In this document: piece after piece, positions 61,912 through 64,000 of the stretch
Position numbering within the stretch: position 1 is the stretch's first letter
How the letters are laid out: every line of letters begins with the position of its first letter
From: Pseudoalteromonas piscicida
GTDB taxonomy: Bacteria > Pseudomonadota > Gammaproteobacteria > Enterobacterales > Alteromonadaceae
Direction of reading: 5' to 3'
DNA length: 64,000 nucleotides
Assembly (NCBI RefSeq): GCF_000238315.3
Contig: NZ_CP011924.1
Span: 517,501 to 581,500, forward strand
Notes under the pieces: generated by a model
What the model saw: only the letters and a program-made list of their open reading frames with translations
The model's database searches: none
Told to the model about the DNA's origin: nothing
Program-made: the position numbers and the translations under genes

Positions 61912-64000
61912 ATGAGCTATCAGGTTCTGGCGCGAAAATGGCGTCCGCAAAACTTCCATGAATTAATGGGGCAGGAGCATGTTAAACAAGCTCTGGTCAA
62001 CGCACTTAATGAAAAGCGTTTACACCATGCCTATTTATTCACCGGAACACGTGGTGTGGGCAAAACAACCATTGCTAGGATCTTTGCTAAAAGCCTTAAC
62101 TGCGAACAAGGCGTTACTTCAACGCCTTGTGGTCAGTGTAGTGCCTGTACTGAGATTGAAACTGGTAAGTTTATCGATTTAATCGAAATTGATGCGGCTT
62201 CTCGTACAAAAGTTGAAGACACGCGAGAAATCTTAGACAACGTACAATATGCACCAACTCGTGGTCGCTACAAGGTTTATCTCATCGATGAAGTGCACAT
62301 GCTGTCGAAGCACAGTTTTAATGCGCTCCTTAAAACCTTAGAAGAGCCGCCAGAGCATGTAAAATTTTTGCTCGCCACAACCGATCCACAAAAGTTGCCT
62401 GTGACTATTCTGTCTCGTTGTTTACAGTTCAACCTGAACGCAATGACGCAAGGGCAAATAGTTGAACAGCTAGAAAAAATCCTCCCGCTAGAGCAAGTTG
62501 CCTTTGATCCAGTAGCGCTACAAACGTTAGCGAAAGCCGCTGATGGCAGTATGCGTGACGCTCTAAGTTTGACTGATCAGGCTATTGCACAAACAAATGG
62601 CAATTTAACTGTGCCTGCAGTGCAATCTATGCTGGGATTGATGGATAGTGCGCATGCGATCATTTTGCTGTCTGCAATTTTATGCCACGACGGTGAAGCC
62701 TTACTCAATGCGATTGAAAAAATAGCACTACAAAATGGTAATTTTGTTAGTGTGCTGGACGATTTAATTGCGTTATTGCATGTTATTCAGCTCACTCAAC
62801 TCGTGCCTAGTGCTGCGCGATTATCAAATTTTGATAACAACGACATCAAGCTATTTGCCGAGCAATTAGCACCGCAACAGGGCCAGTTGTTGTATCAACT
62901 GCTGTTAAATGGCAAAAAAGACCTAAAGTGGGCACCTGAGCCTAAACTTGGGTTTGAGATGGTCATGCTGCGCTTAATGGCGTTCGAAAAAGAAAGTCAT
63001 AGCGTAGTGCCTTCCGCTCCTGTGAGCCAAGAGACTTCTGAAAAGCAAAGCAAAGTAGGGGATTTACGAGCGCTGTTAAAAAAGCCAACGGAAGATAACG
63101 CTACGGTAGCGCCATCACCTCAGGTACAGCCGACAGCAACACCTACATATGCACCAGAAGCAACGACATCAACCGCGCAACAAACAACACAGTATGAGCC
63201 GGTGTCGCCAATGCCTGCTGCGCAAAGCCAAGCACCAGTCGCCTCTGTGTCATCTGAGGCGGAGATGGCCAATCAATACGACAACATCATGTCACAGGCG
63301 GTAGAGCAGGGGTTCCAAGAACAAGTTCCTGCACATCATCATGAAAGTGCGCCAGTTGATGATGCTGCATACGCGCAAACGGCATCGCAAAACCAAGAGG
63401 ATTGGTCTCAACCTGAGGTGCAAAACCAAAACGCTTCGGAACCTGCTGCTACAGCAAGTGTTACCGAGCAGCAAAACCAAGCCCAGTCAGCAATCGCACG
63501 AATTTTAAAAAATCGTAATATCTCTGGAGCGGGTCGATTGGTGGGAGCCAATGGTGAGGTAAAAAAGTCTGAGGCGCCTAGTGCGCCAATGCCAATAGAG
63601 CAAGCGCCAGCCACGACGGTAACCACACCTGAGTATCAGCCTGAGCCGCAACGCGCACAGCCCGCTGCACCTCGCTTAGCACCAAAAAAGCAAAAGAAAG
63701 CAGCGTTTCAAGAGCGCCATAAACCTATTACGGAAAATTTAGCACCAGAATTGCTAGAGCAGTTATCACCGGTAAAACAAGATGATAACGAACAAAGTAT
63801 TCAAGTGGAGATCCCTGCACCGGAAAACTTTGTTAGTCCAATCAGTGACATTAAGTTTGCTCACCAAAGCGACGATTGGGCAAACATGATTGAAAAGATG
63901 CAATTAGGTGGTCGAATTCGCCAGTATGCATTACACAGCGTGATAACACAGCAAGGCGCGCAGGTACAATTGCAAGTAGATGCGAGTCAACAACACTTAG
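61912..64000 (+). CDS. dnaX: DNA polymerase III subunits tau and gamma, 5' part
   Basis: Clamp-loader ATPase, open from ATG 61912 to the window edge (696 codons seen). It has Walker A GTRGVGKTT (about residues 45-53), four zinc-site Cys within residues 64-79 (NCEQ … CGQCSAC), Walker B VYLIDEVHML and SRC (ILSRCLQF). A Pro/Gln/Ala-rich tau linker follows residue 365, and a domain near the end probably starts the polymerase-binding region. A slippery heptamer at codons 389-391 could yield a shorter gamma form. The 3' end lies outside the window. Confidence 0.96.
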   Translation, partial: MSYQVLARKWRPQNFHELMGQEHVKQALVNALNEKRLHHAYLFTGTRGVGKTTIARIFAKSLNCEQGVTSTPCGQCSACTEIETGKFIDLIEIDAASRTKVEDTREILDNVQYAPTRGRYKVYLIDEVHMLSKHSFNALLKTLEEPPEHVKFLLATTDPQKLPVTILSRCLQFNLNAMTQGQIVEQLEKILPLEQVAFDPVALQTLAKAADGSMRDALSLTDQAIAQTNGNLTVPAVQSMLGLMDSAHAIILLSAILCHDGEALLNAIEKIALQNGNFVSVLDDLIALLHVIQLTQLVPSAARLSNFDNNDIKLFAEQLAPQQGQLLYQLLLNGKKDLKWAPEPKLGFEMVMLRLMAFEKESHSVVPSAPVSQETSEKQSKVGDLRALLKKPTEDNATVAPSPQVQPTATPTYAPEATTSTAQQTTQYEPVSPMPAAQSQAPVASVSSEAEMANQYDNIMSQAVEQGFQEQVPAHHHESAPVDDAAYAQTASQNQEDWSQPEVQNQNASEPAATASVTEQQNQAQSAIARILKNRNISGAGRLVGANGEVKKSEAPSAPMPIEQAPATTVTTPEYQPEPQRAQPAAPRLAPKKQKKAAFQERHKPITENLAPELLEQLSPVKQDDNEQSIQVEIPAPENFVSPISDIKFAHQSDDWANMIEKMQLGGRIRQYALHSVITQQGAQVQLQVDASQQHL
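63078..63098 (+). promoter_or_regulatory. dnaX programmed -1 frameshift site
   Basis: The heptamer A AAA AAG (63078-63084) is read in the zero frame as TTA AAA AAG. After a -1 slip the next codons are GCC AAC GGA AGA TAA, so a gamma-like product of about 395 residues would end at 63098. An AGGGG (63057-63061) lies 16 bases upstream, and a 5-bp hairpin (CGCTA / TAGCG, 63099-63111) lies 14 bases downstream. The same heptamer drives gamma synthesis in E. coli dnaX. Confidence 0.65.

Overview
The window reads as chromosomal DNA of a marine gammaproteobacterium of the Pseudoalteromonas/Alteromonadales type. The basis is the gene order (polar chemotaxis genes followed by a System I cytochrome c maturation operon), a ParC/ParP pair, a Vibrio-type second TonB system, bcp-gcvR-bamC, and moderately AT-rich DNA. 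This is inference from gene content; there is no rRNA, tRNA, integrase, transposase, prophage or CRISPR array in the window.

Layout. 0-6.1 kb (+): end of a chemotaxis operon (cheA, cheB, parC, parP, cheW, a DUF2802 gene). 6.1-8.9 kb (-): an FlhB-C-domain-like gene and a FliK-like gene. 9.0-16.7 kb (+): the complete ccmABCDEFGHI series followed by mlaA. 16.8-20.1 kb (-): an OprC-type TonB-dependent copper receptor and an EAL/HDOD protein. 20.4-25.8 kb: putP (+), bcp and gcvR (-), bamC (+) and a YjiH-family membrane protein (+). 26.4-38.1 kb (+): an accessory run of twelve exported or envelope proteins that I cannot assign to a known system. It holds two large secreted proteins and a smaller one, a membrane-anchored coiled coil, a PKD-repeat lipoprotein and seven small secreted proteins that look like tandem paralogues. 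It is closed by a strong terminator. 38.2-41.6 kb (-): a kexin-like S8 protease with a probable dedicated chaperone, and a small membrane protein. 42.1-45.5 kb (-): sdaA, a NudL-type Nudix hydrolase and pabB. 45.7-49.4 kb (+): class I fumarase, a leucine/valine dehydrogenase and a CAT-fold acyltransferase. 49.8-54.7 kb (+): a six-gene TonB energy-transduction operon (DUF3450, TtpC-like, ExbB, ExbD, TonB, TPR). 54.8-57.2 kb: a DUF3080 lipoprotein (+), a DksA-type zinc-finger protein (-) and dusC (-). 57.4-61.0 kb (+): an hvfABC (bufferin-type) locus. 61.1-61.3 kb: a MITE-like repeat. 61.4-64.0 kb (+): apt and the 5' part of dnaX, which runs off the window.

The two most unusual things are these. 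First, the hvfA gene encodes a 536-residue precursor with 28 full 17-residue repeats plus one partial repeat. It carries 58 EGKCG motifs, and every cysteine lies in one. The gene for the partner modifying enzyme, hvfB, is cut by an in-frame TAA. Second, the 11.7-kb secreted-protein operon at 26.4-38.1 kb is a plausible undescribed envelope or extracellular system. Smaller signals include a dnaX frameshift heptamer, a terminator-like hairpin inside the DUF2802 gene, a near-perfect operator-like palindrome in front of the copper receptor, and a triplicated peptide in the CheA linker.
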